DNA from: Actinomycetota bacterium
GTDB taxonomy: Bacteria; Actinomycetota; Acidimicrobiia; IMCC26256; PALSA-555
Direction: 5' to 3'
Assembly (NCBI GenBank): GCA_003140175.1
Contig: PLJD01000121.1
Coordinates: 487 to 40,345, forward strand
Length of the DNA stretch: 39,859 nt
In this document: positions 23,970-31,529 of the stretch, piece after piece
How the letters are laid out: each line of letters begins with the position of its first letter
Numbering within the stretch: position 1 is the stretch's first letter
The notes under the pieces: generated by a model
What the model was told of the DNA's origin: nothing
Databases searched by the model: none
Seen by the model: the letters and a program-made list of their open reading frames with translations, nothing else
Position numbers and translations under genes: made by a program

Positions 23970-25613
23970 ATGGAGTTCAACCTCGCCGACCTCTTCGAGA
24001 TCGTGGCCACCACCGTGCCCGACCGGCTGGCGCTCGTGGCGGGCGGCGAGCGCCGCACCTACCGCGAGCTCGACGAGCGGGCGAGCCGGGTCGCCCACCA
24101 TCTCCTCGCGGCGGGGATCGCCGGCGGCGAGCACGTCGCCGTCTACGCGTGGAACCGGGCCGAGTGGCTCGAGGCCGAGCTCGGGATCTACAAGGCCCGT
24201 GGCGCGGTAATCAACGTCAACTACCGCTACGTCCCCGACGAGCTGGCGTACCTGCTCGAGAACTCCGATGCGGTCGCGGTGATCTTCGAGCGGGCGTTTG
24301 CCCCCCGGCTCCTCGCGGCGCGCCGCGGTGCGCCGGCCCTGCGCCACTTCGTCGTCCTCGACGACGGCAGCGACGACGCCGAGTCGGCCGCGGCGGTCGC
24401 CGCGCTCGGCGCCGTCTCGTACGAGGAGGCGCTGGGCGCGGCGAGCCTGGCCCGCGACTTCGAGGCTCGCTCCGGCGACGACCCCTACATCCTCTACACC
24501 GGGGGCACCACGGGCCTTCCGAAGGGAGTCGTGTGGCGCAGCGAGGACATCTTCTTCGCCGCGCTCGGCGGTGGTGGGTTCGGCCAGCCGCCGATCCAGA
24601 CGCCCGAGGAGCTGGCCGGGCGGGTATCGCCCGACGGCGCCCAGACGGTCGGCGTCGTGAACGCTCCGATGATGCACGGCGGCGGCCAGTGGGTGACGTT
24701 CATCAGCTTCTATGGCGGCAACACGGTGGTGCTGAACTGCGCCCGCCACTACGACGGCGCGGCGGTCCTGCGCCTCGCCGAGCAGGAGCGAGCGAACTCG
24801 ATCATGGTCGTGGGCGACGCGATGGCCCGACCCCTCGCCGACGCGCTCGCCGCGCCAGGCGCGAGCTACGACCTGTCGGCGCTGGCCGGGATCGGGTCGG
24901 GCGGCGCGATCCTCTCGAAGGCGGTGAAGGAGGAGCTACGAGCTCGAGTCCCGGGGGTCATGGTCAGCGACTCGTTCGGCGCGTCGGAGACGGGAGCGGC
25001 GGGCACCGTGCGCGACTTCAACGGGCCGGCCGCCGGGCCCCGCTTCACGATCGGCGAGTTCGTCACGGTCCTCGACGAGCACGGGCGCCGCGTCGAGCCC
25101 GGATCGGGGCAGGTCGGGCGCCTGGCCCGCCGAGGCCACATCCCGCTCGCCTACTACAAAGACGAGGAGAAGACCGCGGCCACCTTCGTCACCGATGCTG
25201 ACGGGGTCCGGTGGGTCGTGCCGGGCGACAACGCGACGATCGAGGCCGACGGCACCCTGAACCTGCTCGGGCGCGGGTCGGGCTGCATCAACACCGGCGG
25301 CGAGAAGGTGTACCCCGAAGAGGTGGAGGCGGCGCTGAAGGCACACCCCGAGGTTCTCGACGCGGTCGTGGTCGGCATCTCCGACGACCGCCTCGTGGAG
25401 CGCGTCGCCGCCATCGTGACGCCCCGGGCGGCGGCCCGCCCGTCCCTGGAGGACCTGCAGGTGTTCTGTCGCACGAAGCTCGCCGGGTACAAGGTGCCTC
25501 GCCAGGTCCAGCTCACCGACGAGATTCCCCGCACTGCGGTCGGCAAGCCCGACTACCGGTGGGCCAAGCGCCTCGCCGAGTCGGGCGACCCGGCCCTGTC
25601 GTCGTCCCCATGA
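23970..25613 (+). CDS. FadD19-like acyl-CoA ligase, second paralogue
   Basis: This 547-residue ANL ligase starts at ATG 23970, where the opening MEFNLADLFE matches MECNLANLFE of the ligase at 2317. Its P-loop YTGGTTGLPKGVVW is at about residues 175-188, SFGASETGAAG is A5, VPGDNATIEADG is A7, GRGSGCINTGGEK is A8, and VGKPDYRWAK is the terminal lysine motif. Compared with the 2317 copy and FadD19, SINSGGEK has become CINTGGEK and parts of the acyl pocket region differ (FISFYGGNTVVL), so the two may take different side chains. It heads a two-ligase transcript with the next gene 16 nt downstream. Confidence 0.87.
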   Translation: MEFNLADLFEIVATTVPDRLALVAGGERRTYRELDERASRVAHHLLAAGIAGGEHVAVYAWNRAEWLEAELGIYKARGAVINVNYRYVPDELAYLLENSDAVAVIFERAFAPRLLAARRGAPALRHFVVLDDGSDDAESAAAVAALGAVSYEEALGAASLARDFEARSGDDPYILYTGGTTGLPKGVVWRSEDIFFAALGGGGFGQPPIQTPEELAGRVSPDGAQTVGVVNAPMMHGGGQWVTFISFYGGNTVVLNCARHYDGAAVLRLAEQERANSIMVVGDAMARPLADALAAPGASYDLSALAGIGSGGAILSKAVKEELRARVPGVMVSDSFGASETGAAGTVRDFNGPAAGPRFTIGEFVTVLDEHGRRVEPGSGQVGRLARRGHIPLAYYKDEEKTAATFVTDADGVRWVVPGDNATIEADGTLNLLGRGSGCINTGGEKVYPEEVEAALKAHPEVLDAVVVGISDDRLVERVAAIVTPRAAARPSLEDLQVFCRTKLAGYKVPRQVQLTDEIPRTAVGKPDYRWAKRLAESGDPALSSSP

Positions 25614-25629
25614 CTGCCAAGGAGAGCCC

Positions 25630-27213
25630 GTGAGTGACGCCGCCCCCGCCGCGACCGAGGCACCGCCGCTCGGCTTCTGGTCGATCGCCGCGGCCCGCCC
25701 CGACCATCTGGCGCTCGTGGACCCCGAGGGGGGTGAGGTCAGCGCGGGCGAGCTGCTCGCCAGCACCAACCAGGTCGTGCACGGGCTGCGCGCCATGGGC
25801 CTCCAGCAGGGCGACGCGGTCGCGATGCTCCTCCCGAACTCGCGCGAGGTGTTCGAGCTGTACTTGGCGGTACTGCAAGCCGGCTTCTACCTGGTGCCGA
25901 TCAACTGGCATCTGGTCGGCCCCGAGATCGCCTACATCGTCCAGGATTGTGAAGCCAAGGCGTTCGTGGCACACGCCCGCTTCGCCGAGTCGGCCCGGGC
26001 CGCCGCCGACGAGATCGATTTCCCGGCCGCGGGTCGGATCGCGGTGGGCGGCGAGATTCCCGGCTTTCGCACCTACGACGAGGTGAAGCGGGGCCAGCCG
26101 ACCAGCCTCCCCGAGGATCGCACCACCGGCGCGGTGATGAACTACACCTCGGGCACCACGGGACGCCCGAAGGGTGTGCGCCGCCCGCTGCCCGGGGTGT
26201 CACCCGAGGCGATGGCGGGCGGCTTCGGCGGGATGCTGTTCCTCTTCGGGCTGCAGCCCTTCGACGACAACGTGCACATCTGCGGGTCGCCGCTGTACCA
26301 CACCGCGGTGCTCGTCTTCGCCGGCGGTGCCATCAACATTGGCCACACCGTGGTCGTGATGGACAAATGGACCCCCGAAGGAATGCTCGAGCTGATCGAC
26401 AAGTACCGGGTGACCAACACCCACATGGTCCCCACCCAGTTCGTGCGCCTCCTCACGCTGGGCGACGACGCGCGCGCCCACTACGACGTGTCGTCGCTGC
26501 GTCACATGGTCCACGCCGCCGCGCCGTGCCCTCCCGACGTCAAACGAGCGATGATCGAATGGTGGGGTCCGGTGATCGACGAGTACTACGCGGCCAGCGA
26601 GGGTGGCGGCACGCTGGTGTTCGCCAAGGACTGGCTCGAGCATCCGGGCACGGTGGGACGGGCGTGGCCGATCGCCGAGGTCGTGATCCTCGACGATGAC
26701 GGCAACGAGCTGCCGCCCGGCGAGGTCGGCACCGTCTACATGCACATGCAGACCGGCAACTTCGAATACTTCAAGGACAAGGACAAGACCGACAAGAGCC
26801 GCCAAGGCCGGTTCTTCACCGTCGGCGACGTCGGCGTCCTCGACGAGGACGGCTGGTTGTTCCTCCGGGACCGCAAGACCGACATGATCATCTCGGGGGG
26901 CGCCAACATCTACCCGGCCGAGATCGAGAGTGTGCTGATCATGCATCCCCAAGTCGCCGACGTCGCGGTGTTCGGGATCCCCCACCCCGACTGGGGCGAG
27001 GAGGTCAAGGCGGTCGTCGAACCGATCGACGGAGCAAACGGCGGACCCGAGCTCGAAGCCGACATTCTCGAATGGTCGGTCGACAAGCTCGCCAAGTACA
27101 AGACGCCCCGCTCGATCGACTTCACCGACGACATGCCGCGCGACCCCAACGGCAAGCTCTACAAGCGCAAACTGCGGGACCCGTACTGGGCCGACCAGGA
27201 ACGGGCGATCTGA
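25630..27213 (+). CDS. Acyl-CoA ligase (FadD family)
   Basis: This 527-residue ligase starts at GTG with AAGGAGA 4 nt before it. It has the P-loop NYTSGTTGRPKGVRR at about 170-184, YYAASEGGG (A5), FFTVGDVGVLDEDGW (A7), RKTDMIISGGANIYPAEIE (A8) and NGKLYKRKLRDPYW with the catalytic Lys. It differs clearly from the FadD19-like pair and belongs to the group with a Y-x-A-S-E-G-G A5 motif. Its acyl substrate is not evident. With the ligase before it, the cluster has four ligases, which suggests several acids or successive activation steps for one large molecule. Confidence 0.87.
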   Translation: MSDAAPAATEAPPLGFWSIAAARPDHLALVDPEGGEVSAGELLASTNQVVHGLRAMGLQQGDAVAMLLPNSREVFELYLAVLQAGFYLVPINWHLVGPEIAYIVQDCEAKAFVAHARFAESARAAADEIDFPAAGRIAVGGEIPGFRTYDEVKRGQPTSLPEDRTTGAVMNYTSGTTGRPKGVRRPLPGVSPEAMAGGFGGMLFLFGLQPFDDNVHICGSPLYHTAVLVFAGGAINIGHTVVVMDKWTPEGMLELIDKYRVTNTHMVPTQFVRLLTLGDDARAHYDVSSLRHMVHAAAPCPPDVKRAMIEWWGPVIDEYYAASEGGGTLVFAKDWLEHPGTVGRAWPIAEVVILDDDGNELPPGEVGTVYMHMQTGNFEYFKDKDKTDKSRQGRFFTVGDVGVLDEDGWLFLRDRKTDMIISGGANIYPAEIESVLIMHPQVADVAVFGIPHPDWGEEVKAVVEPIDGANGGPELEADILEWSVDKLAKYKTPRSIDFTDDMPRDPNGKLYKRKLRDPYWADQERAI

Positions 27214-27240
27214 CACCAATCGGTCGCCGGATCCAGCCCG

Positions 27241-28188
27241 TCAGGCGGCGCCGAACCGGCCGGTGAGCAGCTCCCCCGCCCGGCGCACCGCCGCCGGATC
27301 GGCGAACGGCAGGTTGAAGATGGGCTCCTCGATCCCGGCGTCGAGGAGAGCGCCGACCTGCTCGACGACTTCGTCCTCGGTGCCGACCGTCGACGCGGCG
27401 ACGAACTCGGGCCCGGCGAGGCCGGCGAGCGCTTCTCGGGTCTGATCTGCTTCCGCCGCGGTGGCGGCGAGGAACAGGGACCCGAGCCGGGTCGTGGTGA
27501 CGCTCGTCGGGTCGCGCCCCACCGCCGCGCAGTGGCCGCGCAGCACGTCGAGCTTGTGGCGGACCGTGTCGAGGTCACCCGACACGTTGCAGCGGTCGGC
27601 GTATTGGGCCACCAGCCGCAAGGTACGGCGTTCGCCGCCGCCCCCGATCATGATGGGCGGCCCGCCGGGTCGGAGCGGCCGGGGGACGTTGCGGGCGGCG
27701 CGGAGCTGGTAGTAGCGACCGTCGAAGGTGGGCGCGTCCTCGGTGAACAGGGCTCGGCAGATCTGGACCGCTTCCTCGAGGCGGTCCAGGCGCTCGCGGG
27801 GGGCCGGGAAGTCGAAGCCGAGCGCGTCGTGCTCGAGGTCGTGCCACGCGGCGCCGATCCCGAGCACGGCACGCCCGCCTGAGATGACGTCGAGGGTCGT
27901 GACGCTCTTGGCGACCAACGCGGGGTTCCGGTACGTGACGCCGGTGACGAGGGCGCCGAGCTCGGCGCGGCTGGTGCGCGCCGCGAGGGCCCCGAGGAGG
28001 GTGTAGGCCTCGAGCATGGGCTGGTCGGCGCCGCCCAGCGCGGGCAGTTGGTAGAAATGGTCCATCACCCACAGCGAGGCGAAGCCGCCGTCTTCACCGG
28101 CGCTCGCCAGCTCGACGACCCGGCCGAACATGTCGGTGTCGGGGAGCCCGAAGGTGAAGTTGGGAAGCTGGAGCCCAAAGCGCGTCAT
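27241..28188 (-). CDS. LLM-class oxidoreductase, probably F420-dependent
   Basis: This 315-residue luciferase-like TIM-barrel protein has MTRFGLQLPNFTF at the start, SLWVMDHFYQLP, LGALVTGVTYRNPALVAKSVTTLDVISGGRAVLGIGAAW and RRTLRLVAQYADRCNV. These are typical of actinobacterial F420-dependent LLM proteins (TIGR03560-like). The cofactor is inferred from the subfamily. It would transfer hydride or act as a monooxygenase on an unknown substrate. The ATG follows a TACGGT box by 6 nt, so the gene has its own leaderless promoter even though it lies 64 nt after the phosphatase gene. Confidence 0.85.
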   Translation of the reverse strand: MTRFGLQLPNFTFGLPDTDMFGRVVELASAGEDGGFASLWVMDHFYQLPALGGADQPMLEAYTLLGALAARTSRAELGALVTGVTYRNPALVAKSVTTLDVISGGRAVLGIGAAWHDLEHDALGFDFPAPRERLDRLEEAVQICRALFTEDAPTFDGRYYQLRAARNVPRPLRPGGPPIMIGGGGERRTLRLVAQYADRCNVSGDLDTVRHKLDVLRGHCAAVGRDPTSVTTTRLGSLFLAATAAEADQTREALAGLAGPEFVAASTVGTEDEVVEQVGALLDAGIEEPIFNLPFADPAAVRRAGELLTGRFGAA

Positions 28189-28194
28189 CCCAGG

Positions 28195-28200
28195 ACCGTA
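28195..28200 (-). promoter_or_regulatory. -10 element TACGGT of the leaderless LLM gene
   Basis: TACGGT (TANNNT) with a 6-nt gap to ATG 28188. It is the same hexamer as the minus-strand box at 17997-18002. No ribosome site is present before the start. Confidence 0.5.
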
Positions 28201-28252
28201 CCTCGCCGCGACCGAACGGCGGCGGGGAGGCGCGATTGGGCCACGTCGTCAG

Positions 28253-29005
28253 TCAGGAGGGCGTGAGCAGCGACGTGCGCAGTCGGGCCACCGTGGCTAC
28301 GTCGACGCCGATGGCGTCGACGTAGCCGGCCAGTGATCCCCACCGGTCATGAATCAGCCCCAGCAGGCCTTCCATCGTGGCCGCGTGGGCGCCGATGATG
28401 TCCGGCGGGAGACGGCTCCAGACATCCTCGTCGATGCCGGGCCGGGCTTCCCGGGTGCGCTCGTGGATCGCGTCGATGACCTCGTGGGTCAGGGCGTAGT
28501 CGGCGACGATGTCACGGTCGGCGACGCCGAGCAGACCGAGCAGCACGGCGGAGAACACCCCGGTGCGGTCCTTGCCGGCCATGCAGAAGAACACGGCGGG
28601 CAGGTTCTCGGGTTCGGCGAGCGCGTGGAGCGCGGCCGCGTAGGCGGCCGCGCCGTGCTCCATCATGTTCAGGTACACCTCGGCGGCCGACGAGGGGGGT
28701 GTCCAGTCGGGGCGCGGCTTGACGACGTGGAGGGCCCGGTCGGTCGTCGGCAGGTGGAGGTGGCGGATCTCGAGGTCGCCGAGGTGCCCGATGCCGATCT
28801 CGGTCAGCTCGTCGTGGGCGCGGAAGTCCAGCGCGGTCCGAATTCCGAGCTCGTGGAGCTTCGAACCGTCGAGCTCGGTGAGGCGGTGCAGCGAGTCGCT
28901 GCGAAACACGCGTCCCCACGGGACGGGCGTCCCGGAGCTGGTCTCGTAGCCGCCGACGTCGCGGAAGTTCAGGGGGCCGGCCAGGGTGACACGCCGCTCG
29001 GTCAT
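28253..29005 (-). CDS. Tyrosine-protein phosphatase (PtpB-like, Y_phosphatase3 family)
   Basis: This 250-residue protein has the signature FFCMAGKDRTG (C-x5-R with the nucleophilic cysteine and the lysine/aspartate typical of the PtpB-type, HCxAGKDRTG). It begins with NFRDVGGY and VFRSDSLHRLTELD, also typical of this family, and has RTALDFRAHDE. The His before the cysteine is replaced by Phe. Relatives dephosphorylate phosphotyrosine, phosphoserine and phosphoinositides. Its ATG overlaps the stop of the thioesterase gene (ATGA), so it is translated with the catabolic genes. Its target in this context is unknown. Confidence 0.88.
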   Translation of the reverse strand: MTERRVTLAGPLNFRDVGGYETSSGTPVPWGRVFRSDSLHRLTELDGSKLHELGIRTALDFRAHDELTEIGIGHLGDLEIRHLHLPTTDRALHVVKPRPDWTPPSSAAEVYLNMMEHGAAAYAAALHALAEPENLPAVFFCMAGKDRTGVFSAVLLGLLGVADRDIVADYALTHEVIDAIHERTREARPGIDEDVWSRLPPDIIGAHAATMEGLLGLIHDRWGSLAGYVDAIGVDVATVARLRTSLLTPS

Positions 29006-29682
29006 CGGGCCGGCTCACCCCCGTGCGCCTGGGTGTGGGTCGCGAAGCGTTCGTGCTCGACCAGGATGAAGACGCCATCCGCCTCGGCGCACAGCCGATC
29101 CCCGGCGTGCAGCGTGCCGGCGGTGCGGACCTTGCGGCCGTCGATCGCGAGGGTGCGGCCCTCCAAGCGCAGCTCGGTATAGAGCGGCGTCGGGCTGCGG
29201 TAGACGATCGTCAGCGTCCCGGTCATCGCCCCGGCCCCCGACGCGATGTTCGCGACGCCGAGAATCTCGTCGAAGAGCCCGGCGATGATGCCGCCGTGGA
29301 CACATCCGGGTGGGCCCTCGTACGCGGCGCCCATGACGCCACGGCCGACGACCGTCTCGCCGTCCAGCTCGCAACGGATCGGCGGTGCCAACGGGCTGTA
29401 GAGACCAATCATGGGGCTGAAGGGGAAGTACTGGTGCGGCGCGAGCGTCGAGCTGGGGTGGGCCGGGACCGAGACCCGCCAGGGATCCGTCGACGCCTCC
29501 AGCGTCGCGACGGCGGCCTCGACGGACTCGGCGGCGTCGACGAGCCGCGCCGGGGGTGCGCCGGGGCGGACCACCAGATCGGTGGCTCGCCGCAGCGCGT
29601 CGACGAGGCGGCTCAGCTCCGGACCGGGCGGGGAGGCCTCGTCGGGTCCGTGCCCGTCGACGATGTTCGGCTGGTCGGGCAC
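29002..29682 (-). CDS. PaaI-type hotdog acyl-CoA thioesterase, second paralogue
   Basis: This 226-residue protein starts at GTG and has the same layout as the thioesterase at 7979. An N-terminal helix region (SRLVDALRRATDLV) is followed by a 4HBT domain with GCVHGGIIAGLFDEILGVAN (HGG and the acidic residue five positions after the second Gly-helix start) and MTGTLTIVYRSPTPLY. It probably releases CoA from a product or a dead-end acyl-CoA. It sits between the ferredoxin gene (33 nt) and the phosphatase gene (overlap). Confidence 0.85.
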   Translation of the reverse strand: MPDQPNIVDGHGPDEASPPGPELSRLVDALRRATDLVVRPGAPPARLVDAAESVEAAVATLEASTDPWRVSVPAHPSSTLAPHQYFPFSPMIGLYSPLAPPIRCELDGETVVGRGVMGAAYEGPPGCVHGGIIAGLFDEILGVANIASGAGAMTGTLTIVYRSPTPLYTELRLEGRTLAIDGRKVRTAGTLHAGDRLCAEADGVFILVEHERFATHTQAHGGEPAR

Positions 29683-29715
29683 GAGCTGACGCTCAGCGGA
29701 CCGGCGGTTTCGTGC

Positions 29716-29916
29716 CTACTCCTCGACGATCGAGATCGCCTGCTTGGGACACTGGCGGACCGCCTGCTCGACCTTGGGTCGCAGGTCGTCGGGCGGTTCG
29801 TCTTGGAGGAGGTAGAGGAAGTCGTCGTCGCGCACCTCGAAGACCTCCGGCGCGACTGCCATGCAGATCGCGTTGCTCTCGCAGACGTCGAAATCGACGA
29901 CGACTTTCCAGGCCAT
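29716..29916 (-). CDS. 3Fe-4S ferredoxin (P450 redox partner type, FdxD-like)
   Basis: This 66-residue protein starts at ATG 29916, 4 nt after AGGAGG. Cysteines occur as Cys-x5-Cys (VCESNAICMAVAPEVF) and a later Cys-Pro (RQCPKQAI). That is three ligands with no fourth cysteine, the pattern of 3Fe-4S ferredoxins that feed actinobacterial P450s. The overall sequence resembles mycobacterial FdxD, a KstR-regulated ferredoxin. It is the best candidate donor for the P450 at 18422, about 10 kb away on the same strand. It lies in the amidohydrolase-to-LLM leftward group. Confidence 0.9.
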   Translation of the reverse strand: MAWKVVVDFDVCESNAICMAVAPEVFEVRDDDFLYLLQDEPPDDLRPKVEQAVRQCPKQAISIVEE

Positions 29917-29920
29917 CACG

Positions 29921-29926
29921 CCTCCT
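29921..29926 (-). promoter_or_regulatory. Ribosome binding site of the ferredoxin gene
   Basis: AGGAGG on the minus strand, 4 nt before ATG 29916. The alternative GTG at 29919 would be only one base away, so the ATG is preferred. Confidence 0.55.
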
Positions 29927-29946
29927 TAGGTCCCGAGTCGGCGACT

Positions 29947-30735
29947 CTAGTCGGGTGGCAGGTGCACGAAGTCCGGCTCGCGTTTCTCGAAGAACGCGGC
30001 GATCGCCTCGCGGTTGGCGGGCGCGCCGGTGAGTCGCGCGAACACCTCCTCTTCCCGGGCCCGGGCCGAGCGGGCGGCGCCGGTCCAGCCGGTGCGTAGG
30101 AGACGTTTCGTCTCGACCAGGGAGACGATCGGGAGCCGGGCCATGGTCCGAGCCGTGCTGAGGGCCTCCTCGAGGAGCTGGTCGGGCGCGCACGTCCGCC
30201 ACGCCAACCCGGTGGCCTTCGCCGTGGCGGCGTCGATCCACGCCCCGGTCAGGAGGGCGTAGGCCGCGCCCTGCCAGCCCATCGCGGTGGGGAGGGTGAA
30301 GCTGCTGCCCGCTTCGGGCACCACGCCGAGGCTCGCGAACGGTGTGCGCAGCCGTGCGGTCTCGGCGATGAGGACGACGTCGCAGTAGGGGAGCATCGTC
30401 ACGCCGAGCCCGACCGCCACGCCGTTGACGGCCGCCATGAGCGGCTTGGGGAATGCCTCGAGCGAGCCGACGAAGCGGGTGAAGCCGTGGGCGCCCCGCT
30501 CGACGGCGGTGGCGTCGCCCGGGTCGCCCAGGCGACCCATCTCGGCGAGGTCCTGGCCGGCACAGAACGCCGCGCCGACGCCGGTGATCAGCACGACGGC
30601 GACGTCGGAGCGGACGGCGGCGTCCTCGAGGGCGTCGGCGAGCGCGTGGTAGTGCTCGGTGTCGAGCGCGTTGCGTGCGTCGGGACGGTCGAGGATGACC
30701 AGGCGGACGCGCTCGGCGTCCTCGACGTGGAGCAC
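29947..30735 (-). CDS. Crotonase family protein, enoyl-CoA isomerase-like
   Basis: This 262-residue crotonase starts at GTG and has RPDARNALD, AAFCAGQDL and AAVNGVAVGLGV. The two hydratase glutamates are replaced: Thr in LGVTMLPYCD and Phe in RTPFASLGVVPEAGSSF. The TPFASLGVVPEAGSS block is that of the delta3,delta2-enoyl-CoA isomerase/PECI group, whose catalytic glutamate lies elsewhere (here probably the PEAG Glu). A double-bond shift during side-chain breakdown would fit. It starts 4 nt after the SnoaL-like gene stop. Confidence 0.87.
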   Translation of the reverse strand: MLHVEDAERVRLVILDRPDARNALDTEHYHALADALEDAAVRSDVAVVLITGVGAAFCAGQDLAEMGRLGDPGDATAVERGAHGFTRFVGSLEAFPKPLMAAVNGVAVGLGVTMLPYCDVVLIAETARLRTPFASLGVVPEAGSSFTLPTAMGWQGAAYALLTGAWIDAATAKATGLAWRTCAPDQLLEEALSTARTMARLPIVSLVETKRLLRTGWTGAARSARAREEEVFARLTGAPANREAIAAFFEKREPDFVHLPPD

Positions 30736-30739
30736 GGGA

Positions 30740-31195
30740 CTAGCGGGCCTGGAACGGGTCGAACGCCAGGTGTTTGCTCACGTCGCCGATGAGGTCGCAC
30801 AAGATGATCCGCTCGGTGAGCCGCCAGTCGTCGTCGGCGCGTTCGAAGCGGTCGTGGTAGCGGCCGGCGACGACGACCTGGAGCGGGAACTCGTCGACTT
30901 GTTGGAGCACGGTAAAGTACGAGCGGGCCGACGCGGTGCCTGCCTCCTCGTCGGCGTCGATGACGAGGTTGGTCACGACGTGCTTCGTGCGGGGTGTCCC
31001 GTCGGGGTAGCGGCGGATGATGCCCTCTTGGATGGCGAGCATGGCTTCGGCTCCGACCACGCCGGGGTCGTCGGGTCCGCCACCCTTGTAGGTCGCGTGG
31101 CGGAACAGCGCCGCCATCCCGACGAAGTCGCCGGCGTCGACCCGCTCCGCGTAGCCGTAGACGATGCGCTCGATTCCCGAGCGGGCGTCGGTCAC
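30740..31195 (-). CDS. SnoaL-like / NTF2-fold protein (SnoaL_4 type)
   Basis: The protein has 151 residues from GTG 31195. It has the NTF2-like layout ERIVYGYAERVDAGDFVGMAALF, PRTKHVVTNLVID with the often conserved His, ARSYFTVLQ, VVAGRYHDRFER and WRLTERII. This matches the SnoaL_4/ring-hydroxylating dioxygenase small-subunit group more closely than the SnoaL-like protein at 18013 does. Function may be as a steroid-type isomerase or hydratase. It is inside the leftward amidohydrolase-to-phosphatase group. Confidence 0.8.
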   Translation of the reverse strand: MTDARSGIERIVYGYAERVDAGDFVGMAALFRHATYKGGGPDDPGVVGAEAMLAIQEGIIRRYPDGTPRTKHVVTNLVIDADEEAGTASARSYFTVLQQVDEFPLQVVVAGRYHDRFERADDDWRLTERIILCDLIGDVSKHLAFDPFQAR

Positions 31196-31208
31196 CGAGT
31201 CGGCGTGC

Positions 31209-31529
31209 TCACGGCTGGATTCCCGCGATCTTGACCGGCTCGGCCATCTGGAGGTCGAACGACTCGATGAAGTCGCCGAGCGCCCCGCCGAGCTTGGCGA
31301 AGCCGTCACCGCCGGCGTGCGCCTCGAACGCAGCCTGGTCGGTGTAGAGCTCGGTGACGAAGAAGAGATTCGGGTTGGTCGTCGATCGGTGCAGGATGTA
31401 CTGCTTCGTGCCGGGCTCGCGTTCGAGACTCGGCCAGAACTCGTCGAAGGCAGCGAGAAGCGTGTCGCCCGTTCCGTCCTTGACGGTGAGGGTGGCGATG
31501 ACAGAGACGGTGCCCACGGCCGGCCTCAC
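31209..31529 (-). CDS. ABM-domain protein (antibiotic biosynthesis monooxygenase type)
   Basis: This 106-residue ferredoxin-like fold protein has VSVIATLTVKDGTGDTLLAAFDEFWPSL, PGTKQYILHRSTTNPNLFFVTELYTDQAAFEAHAGGDGF and ends in EPVKIAG, all typical of ABM domains such as YgiN. Such proteins act as cofactor-free monooxygenases on quinol-like substrates, or only bind them. Its GTG start overlaps the amidohydrolase stop (GTGA). A GTG nine codons in (before SVIATL) is also possible. Confidence 0.85.
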   Translation of the reverse strand: MRPAVGTVSVIATLTVKDGTGDTLLAAFDEFWPSLEREPGTKQYILHRSTTNPNLFFVTELYTDQAAFEAHAGGDGFAKLGGALGDFIESFDLQMAEPVKIAGIQP

